This document shows positions 7,201 through 11,913 of a DNA stretch of 11,913 bases, piece by piece. Under the pieces are notes generated by a model that was not told the origin of the DNA, did not search any database, and was given only the letters and a program-made list of their open reading frames with translations. The position numbers were made by a program, and so were the translations under genes. This DNA is from JAHLMO01 sp038997305 (GTDB lineage: Archaea; Aenigmatarchaeota; Aenigmatarchaeia; CG10238-14; SpSt-28), in NCBI GenBank assembly GCA_038997305.1, contig JAWAZZ010000014.1:1-11913 (forward strand). The letters are read 5' to 3'. Each line of letters starts with the position of its first letter. Positions within the stretch are counted from its first letter, which is position 1.

Positions 7201-9110
7201 TTTTAAATACCTCTGAAACATCTACATACATAATTAACATAACTTCTTTTAATGACACAGCAAACGGATTTTTGAGAGATATATTTTACTCAGGATTTTT
7301 AATAAGGCCTATAAATAATCCAAACAGGTTTTCTTGTGATGATGTTGAGCAGGACATTTTCTTAAATCCAAACATTAAAAATCATTGCTTTAAAGATGAA
7401 AAAAACCAAAAAGATTTGGCAATTAATCCAAACGAAACAGTGATTTTCTACGCATCCGCTTTTGCCGGTTCAACATTAGATAAAAAAATTCCAATTAATG
7501 TTAGCATTAATGTGAGTTATAACAACACTCAAATTTACTATAATTATTCATACTTTTCCGAAAACGATAACATAACTTTTGTACTTTTTAATTTTACTAA
7601 ATCAGGAAAATATAGGGTAACAATAAATTATACATTTGGAAATACACAAAAAATTGAAGAATATTATATAGATGTTTTAGAGTTAAATACTTCGTATATT
7701 ATTTTCAAAAACTACACAAAAGTTGGAGATTCTATAAGCATTGCAATAATTCTAAACAGAACCAATTCTACATATTATGAATTTCCGCAAAACATTTCTA
7801 AAGTTATTTCTCTCACATCAAACACGATCGTTAACTCTTTTTACTATAATAGTTCAAACGGAACATTACTTGTTAATATAGTTTTTTCTCAACCAGTCAA
7901 AACAAATCTAACACTATATTTAGAAGATGAGTTAGGAATAGGAAAAAATATTACTATATATAACTTGACAGCATATGGTTATACTTTGGATTTAGAAACT
8001 GCTTCAGATACTGTTTTCAGTGGATCACAATTCTCTGTAACAATAGCTCCAAAGCTTTTGCCAGATAATATAATAATTCCATATAACTATTCTGTTTCTG
8101 TGAATGGCAATTGTAACTTAATATCACCTTCTTCTGGAAGTAGAAACGACAAGATATCCATATGGCTAAATGCAACTTCTGAAGGAGATTGTATTATTTC
8201 AGTAAATACTAATTCAAAATATTTAGATATATTACTCTCAGATTCTAAAAGCGTAACCATTAGCATATTACCAAGGCAAACTCCTCCATCAGAAGGCATA
8301 CCATCTCTGCAGACATCAATTGAAATAAGAGCATTAGCTGAATTATATATAAAGAAGGGATATTCAAACTCAACCGTAATATTTGTTAGGTCCGTAGGCA
8401 GAACTCAAAACATATTTGCTTACATCTTAGATTACCCATCAAATCTAGCATACATAATTCCTAGAAATAAAACGATATTAGCTAACGATGAAGAGCCATT
8501 TATTTTAAATATAACAGTTCCTAAAGAAGAAAATAGAAGCGAATTTGACATAACAATACTATTTAATAGCTCATATGTCTCTAACAGAACAAAAATAAGA
8601 ATTAAAGTAATAGACGTTAAAGAAGAAATTAATATAAACCAAACAAAGATTAAAGAACTAAACGAAAGTATTCAGCAAATCGAAAAAGAAATAAGCGAAA
8701 TAGAAACAAACTTAACTCAACAAAAGAACGAGGAACTATTAAATTTATTGTTGGAAGCTAAGCAAAAACTTTTATTAGCAAAATCTAAAATAAGTGAAAA
8801 TAAAGTAGAAGAGGCAGAAAGATTGATTAATGAAACAAGAGAAATCGTAAACTATGTGAAGTCTAAAGTGCAAGCTTTAGAAGAACAAAAAGAAAAACCT
8901 TCTTTCAATTTATTACCAGTTATCATAACAATAGTAGTAATAATTGCTGCAATAATAACTTTCTTAGCATATAAGTTTTTACTTCCAAAGATTAAATCTA
9001 AAAAGATAGAAAAACCATATTATGATTACAAGAGAGGTAAATTTGTTTGGACTAAAGAAGATGAAAGTGTGTGGGAAAAATTAAAAGAAAAATGGAGGAA
9101 AAGACAATAA
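4299..9110 (+). CDS. Giant secreted, membrane-anchored subtilisin-like (S8) serine protease
   Basis: A 1603 aa cell-surface protease. A Sec signal peptide (about 1-21, RKILFIFAFILLLSISFSQ) is followed by a propeptide-like stretch and an S8 catalytic domain (about 100-395). The catalytic residues are all present: Asp114 in AILDTG, His155 in NGHGTHVAG, oxyanion Asn271 in AAAGN and Ser337 in SGTSMATP. Cys pairs (51/57, 133/149, 174/180, 236/281) suggest disulfides. About 1000 residues of beta-rich, Asn/Ser/Thr-rich sequence follow, probably stacked Ig-like domains, with dozens of N-x-S/T sequons. Then come a coiled coil (about 1440-1532), one membrane helix (about 1538-1558) and a basic cytoplasmic tail ending EKLKEKWRKRQ. 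Most S8 enzymes are 350-700 aa. It likely degrades or processes surface proteins or external protein. The substrate cannot be told from sequence. The 3' end overlaps the nuclease gene. Confidence 0.93.
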   Translation: MVRKILFIFAFILLLSISFSQTYLITKENLEKIFKEIKKEILSIQSYNFKCYFNRICVFDKPIKGFESFFIENKPIFKIQRLESLSILDVYRVWNTSFENLNLTGSNVKIAILDTGIDIKHKDLNYSLDSWKCFYSIDNKVIEGNWSYCNDDNGHGTHVAGIIAARYDGNISKCFEGYVCGAAPNATLFIAKVLDSEGYGTLIDILNALEWAVNNSVDIISMSFGADLSSLGFSSCYPYGSNDADIIRTFDDIMDYIAEKYNIVLIAAAGNNHNSFSSPACAKNVIAVGAIDKNKNLAYFSSRGPIDGRIKPDIVAPGVLISSTFPTNTYRTLSGTSMATPFISGIAALLLEAFKKESINYTSQEIKALVLTSPNELDRNNSFGSGIVNATELIRIRKNYLTSRVYYNETTLFIINASKNNFKITIYRNEFNKSNFANIFLFDSQGNLVKYFSTSDNVIQIKGITAGKYYLLANFVNISNITFAFSEKICEPFNFTCLNNLESFVAGPLLNIVVEEPIEYKINSTHINFSISIKDFLGNFISTPLIVNVTIRNSTNHIVFNKAFSSSKINFVFSPASFDVYSLLIQALSENKWGMIEKSYLFLPYEILTPKNILKLMNGDYLNVTLKLPDNFNISNASIYLPEKPGSIQILSFKNISNIWFNFTRISLNIPGIYYLYLNITSGLNSYNVTFPIFEFNNTFSYLIDFPSKSFAYRSINITFKLYHFNGTELNIDRKICLKNESLNIVCINSSSSNFTLSLNVSFSGIYNLSFLANDTFGNYLVLNKSILISLLPDKLIIEKSKNIFTIFEPLNVSVLAINSSGNQICLICDIYVNISYISGTKSSTVLWNVSSHSIINNIIPPTPNGTYNITFYTKINPLIINSTTVDIITANISTNVSQRVFPNNINISINISIDRLSNVSIEIAKINISGIYSLKPLEDFSATYGCQINSIQGNFLWCNVTNGINLVLNTSETSTYIINITSFNDTANGFLRDIFYSGFLIRPINNPNRFSCDDVEQDIFLNPNIKNHCFKDEKNQKDLAINPNETVIFYASAFAGSTLDKKIPINVSINVSYNNTQIYYNYSYFSENDNITFVLFNFTKSGKYRVTINYTFGNTQKIEEYYIDVLELNTSYIIFKNYTKVGDSISIAIILNRTNSTYYEFPQNISKVISLTSNTIVNSFYYNSSNGTLLVNIVFSQPVKTNLTLYLEDELGIGKNITIYNLTAYGYTLDLETASDTVFSGSQFSVTIAPKLLPDNIIIPYNYSVSVNGNCNLISPSSGSRNDKISIWLNATSEGDCIISVNTNSKYLDILLSDSKSVTISILPRQTPPSEGIPSLQTSIEIRALAELYIKKGYSNSTVIFVRSVGRTQNIFAYILDYPSNLAYIIPRNKTILANDEEPFILNITVPKEENRSEFDITILFNSSYVSNRTKIRIKVIDVKEEININQTKIKELNESIQQIEKEISEIETNLTQQKNEELLNLLLEAKQKLLLAKSKISENKVEEAERLINETREIVNYVKSKVQALEEQKEKPSFNLLPVIITIVVIIAAIITFLAYKFLLPKIKSKKIEKPYYDYKRGKFVWTKEDESVWEKLKEKWRKRQ

Positions 9111-9988
9111 TTTATAAAAATGGAATTTCGATAGACTTCAAATATTTATTGGATCCGATCGTTGCTGATTTAATATCTTTTGTTTCTCATGCACATATAG
9201 ACCATGCACCATATTTAGTTGTTAAAAAACCTTATGCAACAAAAGAAACAATAGATCTAATTTCTTTAAGAAATAGAGATTTTATAGGGAATGAAGTTAA
9301 GATAGGCAAAAAATATAACATAGATAATATTTCCTTTGAATTCTTTGATGCAAATCATATTTTAGGTTCTGCAATGATTTATTTAGAATTAGATAGTCTA
9401 ACAATATTGTATACAGGAGATTTTAGGGTTAATACTTTTGAAAAAGATGTGGATATTTTAATTATTGAATCAACATTTGGAAGCAAAGAATTCGTTTTTC
9501 CAGATAGAGAGCAAGAAATAGATAGATTGATAAAGTTTGTTAGAGAAAAAACAGAGATTTTGGGCAAAAGAGTTGAAATAGGTGCATATCCTTTAGGTAA
9601 AGCACAAGAAATAATAAAAATACTTAACGATTTTGGTATAGTACCATCTACTACAAAAACCATAGAAAGATTTAACGAAATATATAGAAAGTATGGAATA
9701 AAATTAAAGACTTCAAAAAATTCTAATGTATTGATAAGATCTATGCATGATGTAATTAATTCACCTTTAGAGGGTTACTATCATGCAGTTTGTACAGGTT
9801 GGGCATTGACTCAAAATTTTGGAAAAAATATAGAGGGCTTTGTTATTTCTGATCATTTGGATTTTAAAGGTTTAATGGAATTTGTTGAATACGTAAACCC
9901 AAAAAAGGTTTATACTGTTCATGGATTTTCAGAAATATTTGCAAATGAATTAAGAAAGAAAGGATTTAATGCTGTATCGTTAATTTAA
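9092..9988 (+). CDS. Metallo-beta-lactamase-fold exonuclease / RNA-processing-type nuclease
   Basis: A 298 aa two-metal nuclease of the MBL/beta-CASP superfamily (COG1236-like). Metal ligands are visible as SHAHIDH (H33, H35, D37, H38), H89 in ANHILGSAM, D110 in TGDF, H255 in SDHLDF and H277 in VHGF, so the active site looks complete. YPLGKAQEI (166-174) is typical of the group. At about 300 aa it is shorter than CPSF-type beta-CASP proteins (over 400 aa). It resembles the compact exonuclease-like branch, which includes the DNA-ligase-associated type, so whether it acts on RNA or DNA is open. The ATG at 9092 overlaps the protease gene by 19 bp. A GTG at 9071 would add seven residues (GTG GGA AAA ATT...) and is less likely. 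It converges on the HIT gene with a 4 bp overlap. Confidence 0.88.
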   Translation: MEEKTIIYKNGISIDFKYLLDPIVADLISFVSHAHIDHAPYLVVKKPYATKETIDLISLRNRDFIGNEVKIGKKYNIDNISFEFFDANHILGSAMIYLELDSLTILYTGDFRVNTFEKDVDILIIESTFGSKEFVFPDREQEIDRLIKFVREKTEILGKRVEIGAYPLGKAQEIIKILNDFGIVPSTTKTIERFNEIYRKYGIKLKTSKNSNVLIRSMHDVINSPLEGYYHAVCTGWALTQNFGKNIEGFVISDHLDFKGLMEFVEYVNPKKVYTVHGFSEIFANELRKKGFNAVSLI

Positions 9989-10506
9989 GGTAAAAGCTTT
10001 TTTCTCCATTTTTCTATCAGTTTTTCTACTTCCGATTTTTCCTTCTTTTCCTCTTTTGGTTTTCCTTCTTTCACCTTTTCCTCTTTCTTCTCTTCTTTAA
10101 TTTCTGTTTTTACAGTCAATAGTTTTTGCCATATAGCATTTAATTCTGGTTCTGTAATAGTTAATGGTTTATTTTGAAATATTGGAACTTCATTTTCATC
10201 GTATACAGGATAAATTCTTATGTTAAAATGTTTTAGTGGAGATCTTATTATTGCAATTTGAGAATCTATAGCATTTAATGCATCTTTAGCGGATTTAGCT
10301 AATTCGAACGCTTTTTTTAGGCAATAAAAAGAAGTTTCTATGTCAAAATCGAAAGTTTCATAATGAATTCTTGGAATAACTATCATCATTCCTTTTGTTA
10401 CCGGATTAATATCTAAAAAGGCTACGCATTTTTCATCTTCATAAACGATATAAGACGGAATTTCTTTCTTAGCTATTTTACAAAAAATACATTCTTGCGC
10501 TGCCAT
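9985..10506 (-). CDS. HIT-fold protein with degenerate histidine triad
   Basis: A 173 aa protein of the HIT nucleotide hydrolase/transferase superfamily. The N-terminus CIFCKIAKKEIPSYIVYED (6-24), the core CVAFLDINPVTKGMMIVIPR and H48 in RIHYETF match the fold, with C6/C9/H48 as likely zinc ligands. The signature HxHxHxx reads H93-F-N95-I-R97-I-Y99. The middle position, the nucleophile in Hint and Fhit, is Asn. Normal HIT catalysis is therefore unlikely, and the protein may bind nucleotide or RNA instead. A Lys/Glu-rich linker (136-158) leads to a C-terminal helix EKLIEKWRKK, closely matching the tail of the S8 protease. The start at 10506 puts CIFC at residue 6, as in relatives, and overlaps the upstream zincin gene by 29 bp, implying translational coupling. 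It converges on the nuclease gene. Confidence 0.85.
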   Translation of the reverse strand: MAAQECIFCKIAKKEIPSYIVYEDEKCVAFLDINPVTKGMMIVIPRIHYETFDFDIETSFYCLKKAFELAKSAKDALNAIDSQIAIIRSPLKHFNIRIYPVYDENEVPIFQNKPLTITEPELNAIWQKLLTVKTEIKEEKKEEKVKEGKPKEEKKEKSEVEKLIEKWRKKLLP

Positions 10507-11080
10507 AATAAAGATTGGATAAGTAATTTCTAAGATACCCTAACAAATTTGATAATTTATTATGTATTTTATTGGTTACGATTTCACTAACTATATCTGC
10601 TTCTTTTTCTAAAGGGTCTTTAGTATATTCTTCGAAAGTTTTCGGGCTTTTACGATTGTTTAACTTACCATAAAAATCTTGAGCTGCATGAGTTAATTCG
10701 TGTGCAAGGGTTTTGATTAATAAATAAGGTTTATTTAATAGCCATTTTGGAAGTATAATAGCTCTGTAGAGAGTTCTTCCCAAATAATCTTTTATAGAAA
10801 CATAAGTACCTAAAACTATTGTGTTCTGATAAGGAGAATTTATGTTATCCACAATATAAATGGGCAAATTTCTTAAGTAATTTACTAATCTATCGTCTTT
10901 ATATATTTTTGAAATTTCCCTTATTATACCCTTATATAAGGACTCATATAATTTTTTTATTACTTCTTCGTATAAACTTTTGAACGATGTTTTTGCTTTT
11001 TCGCATAATCTTTGATATAAATATTCTTTTTCTGTTTCTTTTTTATACAATTCTTCTACTAATCGATTTAGAGGATTCAT
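10478..11080 (-). CDS. Small HExxH zinc metallopeptidase-like protein
   Basis: A 200 aa protein with the zinc-binding/catalytic motif HELTH (127-131) in TLAHELTHAAQDFYG and a downstream Glu-rich segment, DPLEKEADIVSEIV (155-168), where E158 or E160 would be the third zinc ligand, as in gluzincin-type peptidases. The N-terminal 70 residues are helical and charged. The middle (about 73-112) is beta-strand-like, running YIVDN...IVLGTYV...RAIILPKWLL up to the active-site helix. No signal peptide or membrane helix is seen, so it is probably cytoplasmic. No named family is recognised, and substrate and role are unknown. It heads a two-gene unit with the HIT protein (29 bp overlap) and diverges from the pilin-like gene across 67 bp. 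Confidence 0.78.
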   Translation of the reverse strand: MNPLNRLVEELYKKETEKEYLYQRLCEKAKTSFKSLYEEVIKKLYESLYKGIIREISKIYKDDRLVNYLRNLPIYIVDNINSPYQNTIVLGTYVSIKDYLGRTLYRAIILPKWLLNKPYLLIKTLAHELTHAAQDFYGKLNNRKSPKTFEEYTKDPLEKEADIVSEIVTNKIHNKLSNLLGYLRNYLSNLYYGSARMYFL

Positions 11081-11147
11081 AATATTAGAATATGCTTAAT
11101 AAGAATAAATAAGACAAGAAATATATTTTAAAGGTTTAAATATTATT
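11081..11147. promoter_or_regulatory. Divergent promoter region, zincin / pilin-like gene
   Basis: The plus strand has AATATATTTTAAA (11120-11132), ending 15 nt before the pilin ATG and centred about 22 nt before it, and TTTAAATA (11135-11142) only 5 nt before it. The first is the better TATA candidate for a short-leader transcript. On the minus strand CTTATTTATTC (11112-11102) lies about 27 nt upstream of the zincin ATG at 11080. No Shine-Dalgarno sequence is well placed for either gene. Confidence 0.4.
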
Positions 11148-11618
11148 ATGACAACTAAAAAACTTCAAGCGGCTCTAGAGTTCCTAATGACATATGGATG
11201 GGCAATACTTTTAGTAATAGTAGTAGTGGGAGCACTATATGCAACAGGAATGCTTAAGCCTTGTAGATGGGTAGGATTGCAAGCAAAGGAATTTCCACTA
11301 AGCGAGGTAAAGGTAGAGCCTTTGAGATTGACAGCAAGCCAGTTAGTATTTCAAGTATATTATCAACAAGCAGGTGATGCAACATTTTTGAACGTATCAA
11401 TAAGTGGAACAGCAGATGGAAAACCAATATCTTTTGGGACTCTAAATACTTCTACAACTACATTTAGTACAACAAGTCCAGTAGTTATAACAGTCCCTAT
11501 AGTAAGTGGAGCATCTTCAGGAGCTTGTGCAGATTTTTCAGTAACTTTAAGATATATGAAACCAGGAGCGACTGATTATACTGAAGTTTCTGGAAGAATA
11601 ACAGGTCCAGTAAGCTAA
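11148..11618 (+). CDS. Type IV pilin-like protein with class III signal peptide
   Basis: A 156 aa surface protein. The N-terminus MTTKKLQAALEFLMTYGWAILL is a class III (prepilin) signal. A short basic leader precedes Q7, where an archaeal prepilin peptidase would cut, and Glu sits at +5 of the mature protein as in most pilins. The hydrophobic segment about 8-34 would form the filament core or membrane anchor. The remainder is a beta-rich, Thr/Ser/Gly-rich head with two Cys (C39 and C127) that may form a disulfide. The QAALEFLMTYGWAIL style is common in DPANN archaea. The gene is clearly richer in G+C than its neighbours (about 40% in sampled lines), partly from Gly/Ala codons, which may also mark high expression. 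No pilus assembly ATPase or membrane platform gene is in the window. Confidence 0.88.
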   Translation: MTTKKLQAALEFLMTYGWAILLVIVVVGALYATGMLKPCRWVGLQAKEFPLSEVKVEPLRLTASQLVFQVYYQQAGDATFLNVSISGTADGKPISFGTLNTSTTTFSTTSPVVITVPIVSGASSGACADFSVTLRYMKPGATDYTEVSGRITGPVS

Positions 11619-11647
11619 TTTCCCCTATATCCTTTTCTTTCTTTTAT
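11619..11647 (+). terminator. Pyrimidine/T-rich terminator after pilin gene
   Basis: The 29 bp between the pilin stop and the convergent Sec61 beta stop are almost all pyrimidine, with T-runs around 11633-11646. Archaeal RNA polymerase terminates at such U-runs without a hairpin. No comparable hairpin is seen. Confidence 0.4.
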
Positions 11648-11809
11648 TTATACTATAAATCTCAATAATAGGAATAAAATTCCTATAGCTATAGATAAGT
11701 AAATTACATGTTCAATTTTTAGTTTTATTTTAGAATCTGCTTCTTCTTCCAAATATAACAAACCTCCATAACCAGATGGCATCAAATATTTTTTCGCTTT
11801 CTTTACCAT
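11648..11809 (-). CDS. Preprotein translocase subunit Sec61 beta (SecG-like)
   Basis: A 53 codon gene on the minus strand, ATG at 11809 and TAA at 11650-11648. The product begins MVKKAKKYLMPSGYGGLLYL and continues EEEADSKIKLKIEHVIYL. One C-terminal membrane helix (about 36-53, ending in the very last residues) makes it a tail-anchored protein. The short basic N-terminus, the MPSGYGGLLYLEEE segment (compare the MPxSxAGLIRYFEEE pattern of archaeal Sec61 beta) and the C-terminal helix match the small non-essential subunit of the SecY/Sec61 channel. An in-frame TAG at 11815-11813 rules out a longer start. It converges on the pilin gene with a 29 bp gap and diverges from the gene at 11846 across 36 bp. 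It would help export the protease and pilin encoded nearby, though that link is inference. Confidence 0.85.
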   Translation of the reverse strand: MVKKAKKYLMPSGYGGLLYLEEEADSKIKLKIEHVIYLSIAIGILFLLLRFIV

Positions 11810-11845
11810 AATCTAAAATAAATTTTATTAAATTTATTAATCTCT
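11810..11845. promoter_or_regulatory. Divergent promoter, Sec61 beta / last gene
   Basis: Thirty-six bp of almost pure A/T between two divergent ATGs, with AAATTTATTAA-type sequence readable as a TATA element on either strand. The spacing fits leaderless transcription both ways. No single best box can be chosen. Confidence 0.3.
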
Positions 11846-11913
11846 ATGGAAATTGTTAAAAATTATTATTCTAATGAAAAAATTCAGCAATTCCTAATAG
11901 AATTTGGAAAAAA
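11846..11913 (+). CDS. 5' end of a gene, possibly DNA primase small subunit (PriS)
   Basis: An ATG at 11846 opens a frame of 22 codons to the window end: MEIVKNYYSNEKIQQFLIEF then GK. The pattern of an aromatic pair (YYS), a helix of charged and hydrophobic residues, then EFGK resembles the N-terminus of archaeal primase catalytic subunits, which often start with a YY-containing helix followed by EFAKNRE. Twenty-two residues are too few to be sure. The frame is open, uses the local codon bias, and lies at a sensible distance from the divergent Sec61 beta gene, so a real gene start is likely even if the name is not. Confidence 0.4.
   Translation, partial: MEIVKNYYSNEKIQQFLIEFGK

Noticed and set aside
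8087..8299. Minus-strand frame inside the protease gene (also 6660-6857 and 9379-9663 in other genes)
   Set aside because: These lie fully within genes with clear domains or continuous reading frames and have no promoter, motif or family likeness of their own.
9071..9091. GTG start for the nuclease, adding seven residues
   Set aside because: The extension MGKIKRK is only a readthrough of the protease tail region. The ATG at 9092 gives the typical short lead before the MBL core and a smaller overlap.

Overview
The window comes from an AT-rich archaeon. Nearly every recognisable gene is an archaeal information-processing or secretion gene: glycyl-tRNA synthetase, aIF2 alpha, Nop10, a PAC2-type proteasome chaperone homologue, Sec61 beta and a type IV pilin-like protein with a class III signal peptide. 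The low G+C, tight packing, leaderless-looking starts and the pilin sequence QAALEFLMTYGWAIL suggest a small-genome DPANN-type lineage. That placement is an inference. There is no insertion sequence, CRISPR array, tRNA or rRNA, and no gene-free stretch over 300 bp. The longest non-coding gap (163 bp) holds two small RNA candidates.

Left part (1-4135). A long coiled-coil protein and glycyl-tRNA synthetase (cut by the left edge) form a minus-strand pair. A 30 bp gap divides them from a plus-strand cluster, aIF2 alpha - Nop10 - PAC2, a gene order widely kept in archaea that links translation initiation, H/ACA RNP pseudouridylation and proteasome assembly.

Middle (4136-9988). The gap after PAC2 holds two tandem C/D box guide RNAs on the minus strand with identical box spacing, exactly 69 nt apart. 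One guide is complementary over 10 nt to the universally conserved 790 loop of 16S rRNA. Next come a very large (1603 aa) secreted, membrane-anchored subtilisin-like protease and, overlapping its end, a metallo-beta-lactamase-fold nuclease.

Right part (9985-11913). A minus-strand pair follows, a small HExxH metallopeptidase-like protein and a HIT-fold protein that has lost its catalytic histidines. Diverging from them is a pilin-like gene that is richer in G+C than its surroundings. It converges on a 53-codon Sec61 beta gene. The last gene, starting at 11846, is cut after 22 codons and may be the small primase subunit.

The best leads are the tandem guide RNAs and their targets, the catalytically altered HIT protein, the C-terminal motif it shares with the giant protease, and the uncharacterised coiled-coil and zincin genes.
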